The notes below the pieces were generated by a model, which made no database searches, had not been told where the DNA came from, and saw only the letters and a list, made by a program, of their open reading frames with translations. From Fibrobacter sp. (lineage in GTDB: Bacteria; Fibrobacterota; Fibrobacteria; Fibrobacterales; Fibrobacteraceae), in assembly GCA_012523035.1 (NCBI GenBank), contig JAAYJH010000109.1:1-60320 (forward strand): a DNA stretch of 60,320 bases. The letters are read 5' to 3'. A program made the position numbers and the translations under genes. This document shows, piece after piece, positions 43,593 through 53,204 of the stretch (positions are counted from its first letter, which is position 1; each line of letters starts with the position of its first letter).

Positions 43593-44774
43593 ATGCGGTT
43601 TTTGTTTTTGATGTGTGTTTTGTTTTGGATGAGTTCTTGTGTAGAAAAAGCAGAAGAAAAAGTGATTGCCATGCATGCAAATGGACAAAAGAAAACCTCT
43701 TTATGGATTTATTCAGATGGAAGTGTTTTAAAACGAAATGAATGGTATGGTAATGGAATTAAAGAACTTGAGATTCCTTACAAAAATGGAGAGCCACATG
43801 GTAGAGTCAAACGGTGGACCGCGTATGGTAATGTGGTCAGTTTAGGGAAGATGAAAAAAGGAAAAAAAGAAGGAGAATGGAAAACATTTTTTGATAATAA
43901 AAAAGTAGAGAAAAAAGGCCGTTACAAAGAAGACTTGAAAGAAGGGGAGTGGAAGGCGTATTTTTATGATAGAAAACAGGCTTGGGTAGAGTATTATCAT
44001 CGAGGAGAAGCCATAGGATTGTGGAAGTCGTGGTATCCTAATGGGATTTTAAAAGAAGAAAATTCATGCCACCTTCAAGAAGAGCAAGGCTTTCATCGTT
44101 TTTATTCTCCCCAAGGAGCTTTAGAATGGAAATACCAGTGTCGTTTCGGCAAAAAAGAAGGGACGCACGAAGTTTACTTTGCGAATGGAGCTGTGCAACA
44201 AAGGCAGTGGTACCGAGCAGGAAGACAAGATGGGGCTGTGGAGTTTTTTTTAGCTAATGGAAAACTTTGGAAAAGAGAATTTTGGAAGGCAGGAATAAGG
44301 GACTCTGTGTGGGAGTGGTTTGATTCTAAGGGAGATAAAATTTTAGAGTCTAAATTTGTGAACGGAAATGGAGTGGCTTATGGTTTATGTGAAAAAGACA
44401 AGCCTGGTCTAGTGTGTGCTGAGTCTAGTTTTGTGGATTCTAAACTAGATGGTCGTCTGTTTTACTACAAAGAAAATAGAGAACTTCGTTATGAAGAAGT
44501 TTGGAAAAAAGGGCAGATTATAGAAAGTAGGTCTTACTATATGGATAGTTTAGACCAAAAATTAGCGAGTGAGGGTTTTTGGAAAGAAGGAAAAAGGCAC
44601 GGTCTTTGGAGAAATTGGTATGCGAATGGCCTTTTAATGGACAGTTTGCATTTTTTAAATGGAGAAAGGTATGGGCATCAGTTCAGTTATGACTCCAGTG
44701 GAAATTTATATATGCACCAAGAAGCTTTTGGAAAAAACCGACCTATTCTAATGCACTTGCAAAACAAGCCTTAA
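43593..44774 (+). CDS. Lipoprotein with YwqK/MORN-2-type repeats
   Basis: A 393-residue lipoprotein (lipobox FWMSSC, Cys16) built of about ten repeats of the MORN_2 kind, each around 22 residues with the pattern W-x-x-W/F-x-x-NG-x-x-x-x-E (for example GLWKSWYPNGILKEE and HGLWRNWYANGLLMDS). Such repeats occur in YwqK-like proteins, which are sometimes annotated as antitoxins, but the function is generally unknown; no toxin gene is adjacent. Divergent from the membrane-protein cassette; pheS begins 21 nt after its stop, so read-through into pheS is likely. Confidence 0.85.
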   Translation: MRFLFLMCVLFWMSSCVEKAEEKVIAMHANGQKKTSLWIYSDGSVLKRNEWYGNGIKELEIPYKNGEPHGRVKRWTAYGNVVSLGKMKKGKKEGEWKTFFDNKKVEKKGRYKEDLKEGEWKAYFYDRKQAWVEYYHRGEAIGLWKSWYPNGILKEENSCHLQEEQGFHRFYSPQGALEWKYQCRFGKKEGTHEVYFANGAVQQRQWYRAGRQDGAVEFFLANGKLWKREFWKAGIRDSVWEWFDSKGDKILESKFVNGNGVAYGLCEKDKPGLVCAESSFVDSKLDGRLFYYKENRELRYEEVWKKGQIIESRSYYMDSLDQKLASEGFWKEGKRHGLWRNWYANGLLMDSLHFLNGERYGHQFSYDSSGNLYMHQEAFGKNRPILMHLQNKP

Positions 44775-44795
44775 AAAATTACTAAAATTGAAGGC

Positions 44796-45821
44796 ATGAT
44801 AAGCAAAAATATACAAGAATTAAAAGCTGCTTTTGAAGCAGAATTGAAACTGGTGGATCTCAATGCATCGACCGAAATCGACGCTATTCGAGTGAAGTAC
44901 TTGGGCAAAAAAGGCTTGGTCACAGGGCTTTTAAAGCAAATGGGGACTTTGTCCGATGCCGATCGACCATTATTTGGGAAAAAAGTGAACGATTTAAAGA
45001 CTTTTGTGACCAGCGAAATTGAAAGGGCTTTGTCTGTAGCAAAAGAAGCGGCATTAAATCAAAAGCTAGAGTCTGGCTTTATAGATTACACTCTCCCTGC
45101 TGATGGTATTGGTGCTGGTAGCACACACCCCCTATATGATGTTCGTGAAGAAATTATAGATTTTTTTGCTCAAATGGGTTTTGAGGTGGATTTTGGTAGA
45201 GATATAGAGACAGACTGGTATAACTTTGAGGCTTTGAATACGCCCCCAGATCACCCTAGTCGAGATATGCAAGACACCTTCTATGTGGCAGACAAAGTGA
45301 TGCTCAGGACCCACACTTCTGGCACACAAATACATTATATGGAAACTCACCAGCCACCCTTTAGAATGATTGCACCTGGGCATGTTTTTAGAGTGGATAA
45401 CGATGCTACTCACGCTCCTATGTTTCAGCAATGTGAGGGCTTGATTGTCGATGAAAACATTAGCTTTGCTCAATTAAAAGGGGTTTTACAAGTGTTCATG
45501 AATAAATTATTTGGGCCTCATGTGAAAACTCGATTTCGACCTAGTTTTTTCCCTTTTACCGAGCCTTCTGCCGAGATGGATGTGAGTTGTGTGTTTTGTG
45601 ATGGGAGTGGCTGCAGACGATGCAAGGGGACTGGTTGGATGGAAATAGGTGGCTGTGGTTCTGTGGACCCTAATGTGTTTAAAAACTGTGGCATAGATCC
45701 TGAGAAATACACAGGATTTGCCTTTGGTTTTGGACTAGACCGCATAGCCATGTTAAAGCATGCCATTCCAGAAATTGGGCTTTTGACAGGCAATGACCAG
45801 CGGTTTTTATCTCAGTTTTAA
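44796..45821 (+). CDS. pheS: Phenylalanine-tRNA ligase alpha subunit
   Basis: Catalytic alpha subunit of the alpha2beta2 phenylalanyl-tRNA synthetase. The 341-residue protein has the N-terminal coiled coil (1-85), then class II motifs: motif 1 near HPLYDVREEIIDFF, motif 2 near TSGTQIHYME, motif 3 GFAFGFGLDRIAMLKH. A cysteine-rich CVFCDGSGCRRCKGTGW insertion near residue 265 is typical of many pheS. The beta subunit pheT is not adjacent: a convergent gene begins 4 nt after the stop. This separates a pair that is an operon in most bacteria. Confidence 0.96.
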   Translation: MISKNIQELKAAFEAELKLVDLNASTEIDAIRVKYLGKKGLVTGLLKQMGTLSDADRPLFGKKVNDLKTFVTSEIERALSVAKEAALNQKLESGFIDYTLPADGIGAGSTHPLYDVREEIIDFFAQMGFEVDFGRDIETDWYNFEALNTPPDHPSRDMQDTFYVADKVMLRTHTSGTQIHYMETHQPPFRMIAPGHVFRVDNDATHAPMFQQCEGLIVDENISFAQLKGVLQVFMNKLFGPHVKTRFRPSFFPFTEPSAEMDVSCVFCDGSGCRRCKGTGWMEIGGCGSVDPNVFKNCGIDPEKYTGFAFGFGLDRIAMLKHAIPEIGLLTGNDQRFLSQF

Positions 45822-45825
45822 TGGA

Positions 45826-46641
45826 TTAAAACAAATAAGATCCGCTGATTTGTAGATGTAGCGTTTTGAGGTTGTGGTAGTATTCGGCTTCTGTAAAGGT
45901 TGAATTGACAAAGCTAGTCAAAGCATAAAAACATCTGAAATCTATGCCTACCCAGCGATTGAATTGGTATCCAAAACCCAAAGCACCTCCTATTTCTATA
46001 GGTTCTTTGTGAATGGGATTTTTATCTTCTGCTATGATTGGCTCTGGGTTGGGGTTGTCTTGGGAGGGGGTGGTTTTAAAAATTTTATTTTCAGTAGAAT
46101 AACTCTTAATAATAAAATTTAGTTGTGGCCCAGCATAAAAGAAGAAGCCCAAATGATTGTCTAAGGCAAAACGAAACAAAATAGGGAGATCTAAGGTGAT
46201 ATTAGTGAGATCTGTTTCAACATCAAAGCCACTTTCTTCGAGTTTTGAAGTGAGCTTGCGGTAACCAAAGGTGACCTCTGGACTCAAAGAAAACAAGTCT
46301 GAAAGGCGAACTCGCATGAGTCCTCCGATATTGAAAGAATAACCAAAAGCCCAAGATTCTGCATTTTCACCCAAAAAGGTGGGGCTTCCAATAGAAGCTT
46401 TGAGTCCTATGCTCACAGCGTCGGTCCAGTTGCGGAGTCGCTCGGTCTCTATAAAATCAGTAGAAGCTTTTTGTTGCTTGTATCGAGCAAAGGCATCTGC
46501 ATACAAGGCATCGTTTTCAAAGTTATCGTCTTCTATGTCTGCAACTTCGCTTTCTGGCTCCGAAGATTCAAAGTCGTCTGCCCAAGTGTAAGACAACAAA
46601 AAACTTAAAAAAAGAGTGGTAAAAATAAAAACATTTTTCAT
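45826..46641 (-). CDS. Outer-membrane beta-barrel protein
   Basis: A 271-residue protein with a signal peptide (about 1-21, ending TWA), a short acidic N-terminal segment with many Asp/Glu (25-50), and an eight-strand-like barrel of alternating residues from about 75 to a C-terminal aromatic (SGSYLF), the outer-membrane assembly signal. The family is porin-like, of the OmpA/Opa-type barrel; no peptidoglycan-binding domain follows. Convergent with pheS. Confidence 0.8.
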   Translation of the reverse strand: MKNVFIFTTLFLSFLLSYTWADDFESSEPESEVADIEDDNFENDALYADAFARYKQQKASTDFIETERLRNWTDAVSIGLKASIGSPTFLGENAESWAFGYSFNIGGLMRVRLSDLFSLSPEVTFGYRKLTSKLEESGFDVETDLTNITLDLPILFRFALDNHLGFFFYAGPQLNFIIKSYSTENKIFKTTPSQDNPNPEPIIAEDKNPIHKEPIEIGGALGFGYQFNRWVGIDFRCFYALTSFVNSTFTEAEYYHNLKTLHLQISGSYLF

Positions 46642-46835
46642 AATATGAAATTAATAAATAAAACAAGAGTTTTATTATATTTACTCTGAATTTCAATTGT
46701 TTTTCATCTTTTTTGGATAATTTCACAAAATTGCTCTTAAAAGATTCTGTTTTTTCTATTTTTTACAAAAAAATCGCTTTTAAATAATGGCAAAAACTTG
46801 CTTTTTTTTTAAAATAGCAGGTATCTGGAGTTTTT

Positions 46836-49538
46836 ATGGCAAAGTATAATCCTATGGTGATAGAGCCCAAATGGCAAGCTTTTTGGGATCAAAATAAGAC
46901 TTTTAAAACAAGTGAAGACACCTCTAAACCTAAGTATTATTGTTTAGATATGTTTCCATATCCTAGTGGTGCTGGGCTTCATGTGGGGCACCCCGAAGGT
47001 TATACGGCTACCGATATTATATGTAGGTACAAACGAGCCAAAGATTTTAATGTTTTACACCCCATGGGTTGGGATGCTTTTGGACTACCCGCAGAACAAT
47101 ACGCCATTCAAACGGGCACACACCCAAGCATCACTACTCAAAAAAATTGTGACACCTTTAGAAAGCAAATCAAAAGTTTAGGTCTATCTTATGATTGGGA
47201 TAGAGAGATAAACACCACTGACCCCAATTACTATCAATGGACGCAGTGGATATTTATGCAGCTTTACAATACTTGGTTTGATCCAATTCAAAAAAAAGGT
47301 CGCCCTATCCAAGAACTTCCTATACCAGTAGAAATTCAAGAAAAAGGTGAAGTTTTTATTCGAGAATTCAAAGACTCTAAACGATTAGCTTATTATGCAG
47401 ATGCTCAAGTCTGGTGGTGTAAACATTGCCGTATAGTATGTGCAAATGAAGAGGTCTTAAACGACGGTTCTCATGAAAAATGTGGAACCAAAGAAATAGA
47501 AAGAAAAAACTTAAAGCAATGGCTGATGCGTATCCCTCACTATGCAGAACGATTGCTAGAAGATTTAGACTCCTTAGACTGGCCCGAAGGCATCAAAGAA
47601 ATGCAAAGGAACTGGATTGGCAAAAGTCATGGAGCCGAGGTCGATTTTAAAATAAACTCTCCTACTTTTGAAGATTACAATATTAAAGTGTACACCACTC
47701 GTCCAGACACTTTATTTGGGGCCACTTATATGGTGGTGGCTCCAGAACACGATTTAATCGCAACACTCTTGCAAGCCGACACCTCTACGGTGTCTAGTGA
47801 GACAAAAACAAAAGTTTCGAACTATGTGAAAATGGCCGCTCTCAAAAGTGATATGGACAGGACAGAGCTTGCCAAAGAAAAATCGGGTGTTTTCACAGGC
47901 TTGTACGCTTTGAACCCTTTGACTCAACAAGAAATCCCCATTTGGGTTGCGGATTATGTCTTGACTGGTTATGGAACGGGGGCCATTATGGCAGTTCCAG
48001 CTCACGACGAGCGAGATTTCGAGTTTGCACAAAAATTTAATTTGCCAGTGGTCTGCATTATGGATCCTGGAGAATCTTGTGCACCAGAACATCGTGACTC
48101 GATATTAAAAGGAGAAGCCTGTTGGACTTTAGATGGAAATTACATCCACAGTCAAAACGAAATCATCTCTTTGAATGGCATGTCCAAAAAAGAAGGCATT
48201 CACAGTATTGTGCAGTATTTAGAAAAGCAAAAAATAGGCAAAGCCACTGTGAATTACAAATTAAGAGACTGGTTATTTAGCCGTCAAAGGTATTGGGGAG
48301 AACCCTTTCCTGTGATCCATTGGGAAGACGGAGAAATAAGCCTACTAGAAGAGTCTGAGCTCCCTTTAGAGTTACCTCAAATGGCAGAATTCAAACCTGG
48401 AGAAGGTGGAGAATCTCCTTTGGCCAACGCTGGTGACTGGTTGATAGTCACAGACAAAAATGGTCGAAAAGGGCGTCGCGAAACCAACACTATGCCACAA
48501 TGGGCAGGGAGCTGTTGGTATTATTTGCGTTATATAGACCCCAAAAATCACACTGAGTTTGTATCCAAAGAAAAAGAAAACTATTGGATGCCGGTCGATT
48601 TATATGTGGGCGGGGCTGAGCATGCGGTGCTTCATTTATTGTACAGTCGGTTTTGGCACAAAGTTTTATTTGATTTGGGGCATGTGAGTGTCCCTGAACC
48701 TTTTCAAAAACTCTTCAACCAAGGCATGATACTCGCTTATGCATATGAAGATAAGGCTGGCTCTAAAGTCCCTTCGGATCAAGTCGAAGAACGAAACGGA
48801 CGCTACTTTAAAATAGGGACCGACATAGAATTAAAGCAAATTATAGCCAAAATGAGCAAGTCTCTAAAAAATGTAGTCAATCCAGACGATGTCATTGAAG
48901 AATACGGAGCCGACACCCTTCGATTGTACGAGATGTTCATGGGGCCTTTAGAAGCTGTGAAACCATGGCAGTCTCAAGGCTTAGAAGGCATGCACCGTTT
49001 TTTAGCTAGGGTATGGCGTGCTATCGCCAGTGATGAAGACACCCCGGTCCACTACGAAACTCAGACACCTCCAGCCTCTTTATTAAAAGTCATGCACCAA
49101 AGCATCATCAAAGTCACAGATGACATAGAAAAAATGGCCTTCAACACAGCCATCAGTCAACTCATGATTTTCAACAATGAGCTTATCAAAACGGAAAAAC
49201 GATACCAAGAAGTTTGCGAAGTTTTTGTCAAACTCTTGCATCCATTTGCCCCTCATCTAGCCGAAGAACTATGGGCTATTTTGGGTCATCAAAACTCAAT
49301 CACTCATGCCAAATGGCCAGAAGCCGACGCCTCTTTGACTGTCGAAAACACCGTAGAAATAGTATTTCAGGTCAATGGCAAACTTCGAGCCAAAGTGCAA
49401 TTGGATGCACAAATTTCAAAAGAAGACTTAGAAAAAACGGCCCTTGCTCACGAACGCATTCAGGAGTTCACTCAAGGCAAAACCATTGTCAAAGTGATTG
49501 TGGTCCCCAAAAAGCTAGTCAATATCGTTGTAAAATAA
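46836..49538 (+). CDS. leuS: Leucine-tRNA ligase
   Basis: Class Ia synthetase charging tRNA-Leu. The 900-residue protein shows the HIGH-type motif HVGH (49-52), the CP1 editing domain with [19 protein letters not shown], and KMSKS at 672-676. A zinc-type CKHC is visible near residue 190-195. GGAG precedes the ATG. Followed at 49573-49591 by a 7-bp hairpin without a T-run and then by a dispersed repeat. Confidence 0.97.
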   Translation: MAKYNPMVIEPKWQAFWDQNKTFKTSEDTSKPKYYCLDMFPYPSGAGLHVGHPEGYTATDIICRYKRAKDFNVLHPMGWDAFGLPAEQYAIQTGTHPSITTQKNCDTFRKQIKSLGLSYDWDREINTTDPNYYQWTQWIFMQLYNTWFDPIQKKGRPIQELPIPVEIQEKGEVFIREFKDSKRLAYYADAQVWWCKHCRIVCANEEVLNDGSHEKCGTKEIERKNLKQWLMRIPHYAERLLEDLDSLDWPEGIKEMQRNWIGKSHGAEVDFKINSPTFEDYNIKVYTTRPDTLFGATYMVVAPEHDLIATLLQADTSTVSSETKTKVSNYVKMAALKSDMDRTELAKEKSGVFTGLYALNPLTQQEIPIWVADYVLTGYGTGAIMAVPAHDERDFEFAQKFNLPVVCIMDPGESCAPEHRDSILKGEACWTLDGNYIHSQNEIISLNGMSKKEGIHSIVQYLEKQKIGKATVNYKLRDWLFSRQRYWGEPFPVIHWEDGEISLLEESELPLELPQMAEFKPGEGGESPLANAGDWLIVTDKNGRKGRRETNTMPQWAGSCWYYLRYIDPKNHTEFVSKEKENYWMPVDLYVGGAEHAVLHLLYSRFWHKVLFDLGHVSVPEPFQKLFNQGMILAYAYEDKAGSKVPSDQVEERNGRYFKIGTDIELKQIIAKMSKSLKNVVNPDDVIEEYGADTLRLYEMFMGPLEAVKPWQSQGLEGMHRFLARVWRAIASDEDTPVHYETQTPPASLLKVMHQSIIKVTDDIEKMAFNTAISQLMIFNNELIKTEKRYQEVCEVFVKLLHPFAPHLAEELWAILGHQNSITHAKWPEADASLTVENTVEIVFQVNGKLRAKVQLDAQISKEDLEKTALAHERIQEFTQGKTIVKVIVVPKKLVNIVVK

Positions 49539-49548
49539 AAAAGCTTTT

Positions 49549-49607
49549 GACACCGCCCAACCCTTTAAATCCAGAGCTCATCAGGAGCTCTAAAAACTAA
49601 TGGTGTC
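49549..49607 (+). other. Nested inverted repeats after leuS
   Basis: Inner stem AGAGCTC / GAGCTCT (49573-49579 and 49585-49591) lies inside the outer pair GACACC / GGTGTC (49549-49554 and 49602-49607). No T-run follows, so this is not a standard terminator, though it may act as one with Rho or protect the 3' end. Confidence 0.4.
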
Positions 49608-49633
49608 CAGTATAAAAACTCTTGAAAAATAGT

Positions 49634-49653
49634 GAAGTCTCACACACGCCTGG
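49634..49653 (+). repeat. Dispersed repeat copy i (CACACACG variant)
   Basis: GAAGTCTCACACACGCCTGG followed by CTTTTTT, 95 nt downstream of leuS in the same orientation, and 50 nt from the end of the convergent TetR gene. Confidence 0.85.
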
Positions 49654-49703
49654 CTTTTTTAGTCGGAAGTGAGAAGTTATTAATACTTAGAGATTCACAG
49701 TGT

Positions 49704-50414
49704 TTATTGGTGGTTTTCTTCAGTATTTAGGGCTTGAATTTCAGGTCCTTTGAGTGGCCTGTCTACAGGATGGGGGTTACTCAGGCTTTTATAAAAAAAA
49801 CTAGCCAGTTGGTCTAAATAAAGCTCTATATCTAACTTTTCATCGGCTAGAGAGTCAAAAGAATGAGCATAAACAGTGATCTCGTGTAAAGAGTGCATCA
49901 TAATCCTTGCACTTATGTCTAAGTTTTCTACAAAAAAGTCGTTTTTTTGGATTCCATATTCTAAGACTCCCTCTACAATGCGTTTGGCATGCACCAAAAC
50001 TTGATCCATGTAAAAACGCGTTAAATCTGGAAAGTTCTTGGATTCTGCAGTGACTAACTTGGGAATCCCTGCACAGGCTTCACTTTCCATGAGTTTCCAC
50101 CACTGGTGAGTCAGTTCAAAAAGTAGATTTTTAGAAGATCCCGTGTATTGTTTTAAAAAATCATTGCTGTATTGAAGCACGGGGTCCATTGCCGCATGGA
50201 TGACCGCTTTAAAAAGAGCTTCTTTGTTTTCATAATACACATAAATAGTGCCGGGCTGTACTCCTGCTTTTTTGGCCACCATAGCCACTTTTGTAGCCGA
50301 AAATCCTTGCTCCACAAATAATTCTGTGGCCGCTTTTAGGATTTCTTGAGGACGCACTTCTTTTTTTCGTTTCCAAAAGCGTTTGTTTTCACTATGGTTA
50401 GGACTTTCGATCAT
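49704..50414 (-). CDS. TetR/AcrR-family transcriptional regulator
   Basis: Repressor with an N-terminal helix-turn-helix (about residues 20-68, including GFSATKVAMVAKKAGVQPGT) followed by a ligand-binding helical domain. The 236-residue length fits. It is encoded 43 nt behind the MATE exporter on the same strand, so it probably controls that exporter and itself in response to a toxic compound. Confidence 0.9.
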   Translation of the reverse strand: MIESPNHSENKRFWKRKKEVRPQEILKAATELFVEQGFSATKVAMVAKKAGVQPGTIYVYYENKEALFKAVIHAAMDPVLQYSNDFLKQYTGSSKNLLFELTHQWWKLMESEACAGIPKLVTAESKNFPDLTRFYMDQVLVHAKRIVEGVLEYGIQKNDFFVENLDISARIMMHSLHEITVYAHSFDSLADEKLDIELYLDQLASFFYKSLSNPHPVDRPLKGPEIQALNTEENHQ

Positions 50415-50457
50415 ATTTATAATATAAAAATTTATAATTCAAAAAACAAAGTTAAAG

Positions 50458-51834
50458 TTAAAAGGATTCGGATGGAATTTTTTTTAACTCTTTGGATAGT
50501 AAAAATAAGCCCAAAAGAGCCGCCGACACATCGGATATGGGAGCGGCCATAAAAACTCCTCGGAGTCCATAATATCTGGGAATAATCAAAAGCAAGGGAA
50601 TTAAAATCAGCACTTGACGGCTCATATTCAGGACAATGGATCGAAGGGGCTTCCCTGTGGCTTGAAAAAAGTTCCCACAAATCATCCCAATTCCAATGGC
50701 TGGAAGACCAAGCATAAAGACTCGAATAGATTCAGAGGCTAGCTCATGCAACATGGGGTTGTCTTTGGTAAAAGGGAGCACCAAATAAGGGGCGGCACTC
50801 TGAATCACTATCCATGCTACAAGCAAAGCACTCACCACCAAAGAAAAGGCGTATTTCAAAGTACTTTTCACTCTGGAATAGTGTTTGGCTCCATAATTAT
50901 AGCCCAAAATAGGCTGTATCCCTTGTATAAAACCAAGCAATGGCATTAAAACTATCATGGCAATGCTATTGATCACTCCAAAAGCTGAGATGGCTAAATC
51001 TCCACCATAGATGCTTTCATTTCCATAATGAGCTAGGCTTTTATTCAAAATCATATTCATAAGGCTATTACACATTTGCATCATGCTCATGGGAAGTCCA
51101 AAAATTAAAATTCGCCTCACAAAAGAAAATCGTAGCTTCATTAAGCGTTTTTCTATACGAATAGGAGTATCTTTTTTAAAGAAAAACCACATGATGAATA
51201 AAAAAGCAATGAATTGGGCTAAAATAGTGGCCCAAGCCGCACCGGCGACTCCCCATTTGAATTTTACAATAAATATCCAATCAAAAATCACATTGAGCCC
51301 TGCTCCTATGAGCATTCTAAACATAGCTGTTTTGGGGTGTCCCATGGAACGAATAAAATTGTTCATTCCTGGATTTATCATTTGAAACAATAAGCCCAAA
51401 AGCAAAATACGCGTGTAAGTTTTTGCGTAGGGGAGTGTGGCTTCACTGGCTCCAAATGCTTTTAATAAGGGTTCCAAAAATATTTGTCCCAATACAAAGA
51501 GCACCAAAGACATTAATATCAAAATCAAAAAAGAATGGTTTAAAATCAACGAGGCTTGGGTGTTTTTCTTTTCTCCTAGCTTTATCGAAAACAAAGTGTT
51601 TCCACCCACGCCTATCAAAATAGACATAGCCATCACAAACAAAGAAATCGGAAAAGAAAGTGTGATGCCTGTGATCCCTAAATAGCCTACTTCTTGTGCC
51701 ACAAAAAATCGATCTACAAAATTATAAAGAGATTCTACAGCCATACTAACCATGGATGGAATAGAAAATCGAAGGATCAATCGAGGGATGCTCACAGAAC
51801 CAATAGCGTTAAAACTTGTTTTTTTATTTGACAT
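50458..51834 (-). CDS. MATE-family multidrug/Na+ antiporter
   Basis: Inner-membrane efflux pump of the MATE (MatE) type, with about 12 membrane helices in two halves of six (first half starts RLILRFSIPSMVSMAVESLYNF, second half around LRFSFVRRILIFGLPMSM). The start at 51834 is an ATG; the frame extends upstream to a TTG at 51843. No ribosome site is obvious. Together with the downstream TetR gene it forms an exporter-regulator pair. The substrate cannot be told. Confidence 0.9.
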   Translation of the reverse strand: MSNKKTSFNAIGSVSIPRLILRFSIPSMVSMAVESLYNFVDRFFVAQEVGYLGITGITLSFPISLFVMAMSILIGVGGNTLFSIKLGEKKNTQASLILNHSFLILILMSLVLFVLGQIFLEPLLKAFGASEATLPYAKTYTRILLLGLLFQMINPGMNNFIRSMGHPKTAMFRMLIGAGLNVIFDWIFIVKFKWGVAGAAWATILAQFIAFLFIMWFFFKKDTPIRIEKRLMKLRFSFVRRILIFGLPMSMMQMCNSLMNMILNKSLAHYGNESIYGGDLAISAFGVINSIAMIVLMPLLGFIQGIQPILGYNYGAKHYSRVKSTLKYAFSLVVSALLVAWIVIQSAAPYLVLPFTKDNPMLHELASESIRVFMLGLPAIGIGMICGNFFQATGKPLRSIVLNMSRQVLILIPLLLIIPRYYGLRGVFMAAPISDVSAALLGLFLLSKELKKIPSESF

Positions 51835-51909
51835 TGGGCACAATTTAAAAAATATGTGAAAAACAAAAAGCCTTTTATTTTATTTAAGTTTACCTAGTGG
51901 TGACCAAGG

Positions 51910-51929
51910 CTAGGCGCTTCTGAAATTTC
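51910..51929 (-). repeat. Dispersed repeat copy j (two mismatches)
   Basis: Minus strand GAAATTTCAGAAGCGCCTAG, 27 nt downstream of the FHA gene stop and in the same orientation. Confidence 0.75.
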
Positions 51930-51956
51930 TCCCCCATACAAAAATAAAAAGAGTTT

Positions 51957-52769
51957 TTATATATTGTGTTTTTGCACTTCTTTTAAGAGTTCGTCGATAT
52001 TGGGGTTTTCTGCCCCATTTTTGGAGCTGAAATTCACGAGTGCAGAGGTGTTCACCAAAAAATCATTGTAGGTGAAAATGTGTTTGTTGAGTTTTTCTTG
52101 AAGTTTTGAGGCTACTTCTAAAGAGTTTTCGGGTTTTTCACTCAAGTGGAGCCACATGAAAGTTCTAGAGCCAAAATAAGAGACGAGGTCCACTTCTCGA
52201 ATTTCTATCTTTAATAAACGAGTGATTTCTTTTAAAAACAAATCTTCGATGGAAAATTCTGGCTTTAAAAGAGAAGGGATAGAAAAGTCTACTTGTATGC
52301 GATAAAGGTGGACAAAAAAGCGGTTTCGTTTGGCAAAAGCAATTTCTCCCTTGGCCCGTTCTTTAAAAGACTCGGGCTTGCAAATTTGAGTCACAGGGTC
52401 TAAGTGTTCTTGATCAAAAAGAGTTTTGCTAAAATCGCTGTCATGGGGCTGTTTAATTTTGATTTTGAGCACTGTTTTACCCAATTGAAGCCTAGATTTA
52501 GAGTCTAATGTGCTTTCTATTATTTCTTCTCCGTTCAAAAAGAGGCCGTTGGTGCTGTGAAGGTCTTTCACTTTTAATGTGCGGCCATCCCACTGGATTT
52601 CGCAGTGTTTTCTAGAAATCAAAGGATCATTTAAACGGATGTCGGCTTCGGTCCCCCTTCCTATAATATTAGTGCCTATATGGAGTGGGTATTGTTCGTA
52701 GTGTTCTTGAGGGTATAATACGATTAGAAAAGCCTCAAGCTCAAAAGTGGAAAATTCAATGCTATTCAT
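51957..52769 (-). CDS. FHA-domain protein with degenerate GGDEF-like domain
   Basis: Phosphothreonine-binding signalling protein of 270 residues. The FHA domain (about 28-100) has its key residues: Gly37-Arg38, SRKH (52-55), and Asn74-Gly75 (STNG). The C-terminal half (about 121-270) follows the GGDEF fold pattern (LDPVTQICKPESFKERAKGE, then a hydrophobic core segment) but the signature is replaced by FGSRTF (199-204), so it cannot be a normal diguanylate cyclase. It may bind a nucleotide or act as a pseudo-enzyme. A dispersed repeat follows its stop. Confidence 0.78.
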   Translation of the reverse strand: MNSIEFSTFELEAFLIVLYPQEHYEQYPLHIGTNIIGRGTEADIRLNDPLISRKHCEIQWDGRTLKVKDLHSTNGLFLNGEEIIESTLDSKSRLQLGKTVLKIKIKQPHDSDFSKTLFDQEHLDPVTQICKPESFKERAKGEIAFAKRNRFFVHLYRIQVDFSIPSLLKPEFSIEDLFLKEITRLLKIEIREVDLVSYFGSRTFMWLHLSEKPENSLEVASKLQEKLNKHIFTYNDFLVNTSALVNFSSKNGAENPNIDELLKEVQKHNI

Positions 52770-53204
52770 ACTTAAAAGATATTTTTTTTGTGAGGATAAA
52801 AATGACTAAAAAGAAAAATAAGTCTTTTTTATGAGTTTTTTAGAACAATCCAAGTTCAAATGAGTGATACTGGATTCAAAATATGGACAAAAATTAGTGG
52901 AGATTGTTTTAGAATATCTAAAATAGGAGTTTAGTGAAAGGTTTTATAAGCACAGATTTTTAGTGTTTCCGTAGATAAAAAATGCTTCGATTGGGGATAT
53001 GGAGTGAAAATTCAGTGAAACACCTCTGCTTAAATAATGCATGTTGTTGCAAAAAATTGAGATTTCTCTCACTTTTAAATGATAAAAATAATTTACGAAT
53101 AAAAAAGCTAGCTTTTTTGATTATATTAGAATAGATTTGACTTAGATTATGGTGACATCCGTTTTGAATGGACGGTGTTATTTTATATTGGGTTTGGAGA
53201 AAAT
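52770..53204. other. Divergent 435-bp gap upstream of the fibro-slime gene
   Basis: AT-rich, no gene seen. At 53101-53118 lies a perfect 18-bp palindrome AAAAAAGCTAGCTTTTTT, which as RNA would form a hairpin followed by a T-run. It lies 87 nt before the fibro-slime start and could be an operator or an attenuator. Confidence 0.5.

Noticed and set aside
43593-44774. Toxin-antitoxin system, suggested by the YwqK-type repeats
   Set aside because: No toxin-like partner is adjacent, and the protein is an exported lipoprotein; the antitoxin label for this repeat type is not informative.
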